A stretch of DNA of 11,781 nucleotides from JACQID01 sp035290885 (GTDB lineage Archaea > Aenigmatarchaeota > Aenigmatarchaeia > GW2011-AR5), in contig DATDTL010000016.1 in the NCBI GenBank assembly GCA_035290885.1, positions 1 to 11,781 of the forward strand, in the 5' to 3' direction. The translations under genes were made by a program, and so were the position numbers. Shown piece by piece: positions 11,620 through 11,781 of this stretch. Each line of letters starts with the position of its first letter. Positions within the stretch are counted from its first letter, which is position 1. The notes beneath the pieces were generated by a model. The model did not search any database. It saw only the letters and a list, made by a program, of their open reading frames with translations, and was not told where the DNA came from.

Positions 11620-11781
11620 ATCTGGGTTTTTACGCGTGCAATTCCCCGTACGTTTTCATCCTGTCATACGCCCAGAACTTTCTTTTCACTTCGTTGAAGG
11701 CGTTTTCGATATTGTGCGATCGTGTTTGTTCGCCGAATTTTCTTTTGACCGCGGAAAAGATGCCTTCAGTGCCGTTCCACC
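11612..11781 (-). CDS. C-terminal end of a DDE-type transposase (partial)
   Basis: The minus-strand frame enters from the right edge and ends in TGA at 11614-11612, giving 55 visible residues. WNGTEGIFSAVKRKFGEQTR and KRKFWAYDRMKTYGE resemble the C-terminus of IS4/IS5-like DDE transposases. There the conserved Glu of the catalytic triad lies just before an S..KR.FGE segment, so Glu in TEGIF may be that residue. The family cannot be fixed from this piece, and whether the gene is intact is unknown because its start lies outside the window. The pilin-propeller gene starts 57 bp downstream. Confidence 0.6.

Noticed and set aside
1..11781. CRISPR array, riboswitch or rRNA
   Set aside because: I saw no regularly spaced short repeats, no riboswitch-like folded leader and no rRNA sequence anywhere on either strand.

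Overview
The window is archaeal. Evidence: tRNA genes interrupted by introns with bulge-helix-bulge (BHB) splice motifs; TATA boxes about 25 bp before most start codons, implying leaderless mRNAs; ribosomal protein L40e; a clamp-loader small subunit (RfcS); a Fap7-type adenylate kinase; a UbiA-family membrane protein; and a secreted filament subunit with a class III (pilin) signal peptide. The exact lineage cannot be read from the sequence. The compact layout and tRNA intron style would suit a DPANN or Micrarchaeota-like genome, but this is only a guess.

Layout. Positions 1-330 are AT-rich, with a divergent promoter and a doubtful small ORF. Positions 330-430 (minus) hold tRNA-Thr(GGU) with a 28-nt intron in the anticodon stem. 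It shares a short bidirectional promoter with a small HExxH metallopeptidase (484-846, +). Positions 912-6352 are a run of minus-strand genes, most with their own TATA box: a zinc-ribbon protein, a UbiA-like membrane protein with degraded Asp motifs, an alpha/beta hydrolase, L40e, HtpX, a Fap7-like kinase and a secreted transglutaminase-like protein. The last is divergent from rfcS (6403-7353, +) across one symmetric TATA element. Positions 7467-7604 hold an elongator tRNA-Met(CAU) with two introns of 15 and 51 nt.

Directly downstream of tRNA-Met the character changes. From about 7605 to 10,080 there is an accessory block that looks like a decayed integrated element: an N-terminal integrase fragment next to the tRNA, a methyltransferase led by a strong Shine-Dalgarno sequence, an AbrB-type antitoxin with a collapsed PIN toxin, and a GC-rich Orc1/Cdc6 initiator lacking its Walker A region and carrying an in-frame amber codon. 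On the right, 10,103-11,554 (minus) encodes a pilin-like N-terminus joined through a threonine-rich linker to a six-repeat NHL beta-propeller. The C-terminal end of a transposase runs off the right edge.

The housekeeping genes cover translation (two tRNAs, L40e), ribosome maturation or nucleotide balance (Fap7), DNA replication (RfcS), membrane quality control (HtpX) and the cell surface (transglutaminase-like protein, pilin-propeller). The most unusual items are the two-intron tRNA-Met, whose 7-nt middle exon has three mutually exclusive pairing partners, and the pilin-propeller fusion. No complete new defence system, CRISPR array or biosynthetic cluster is visible.
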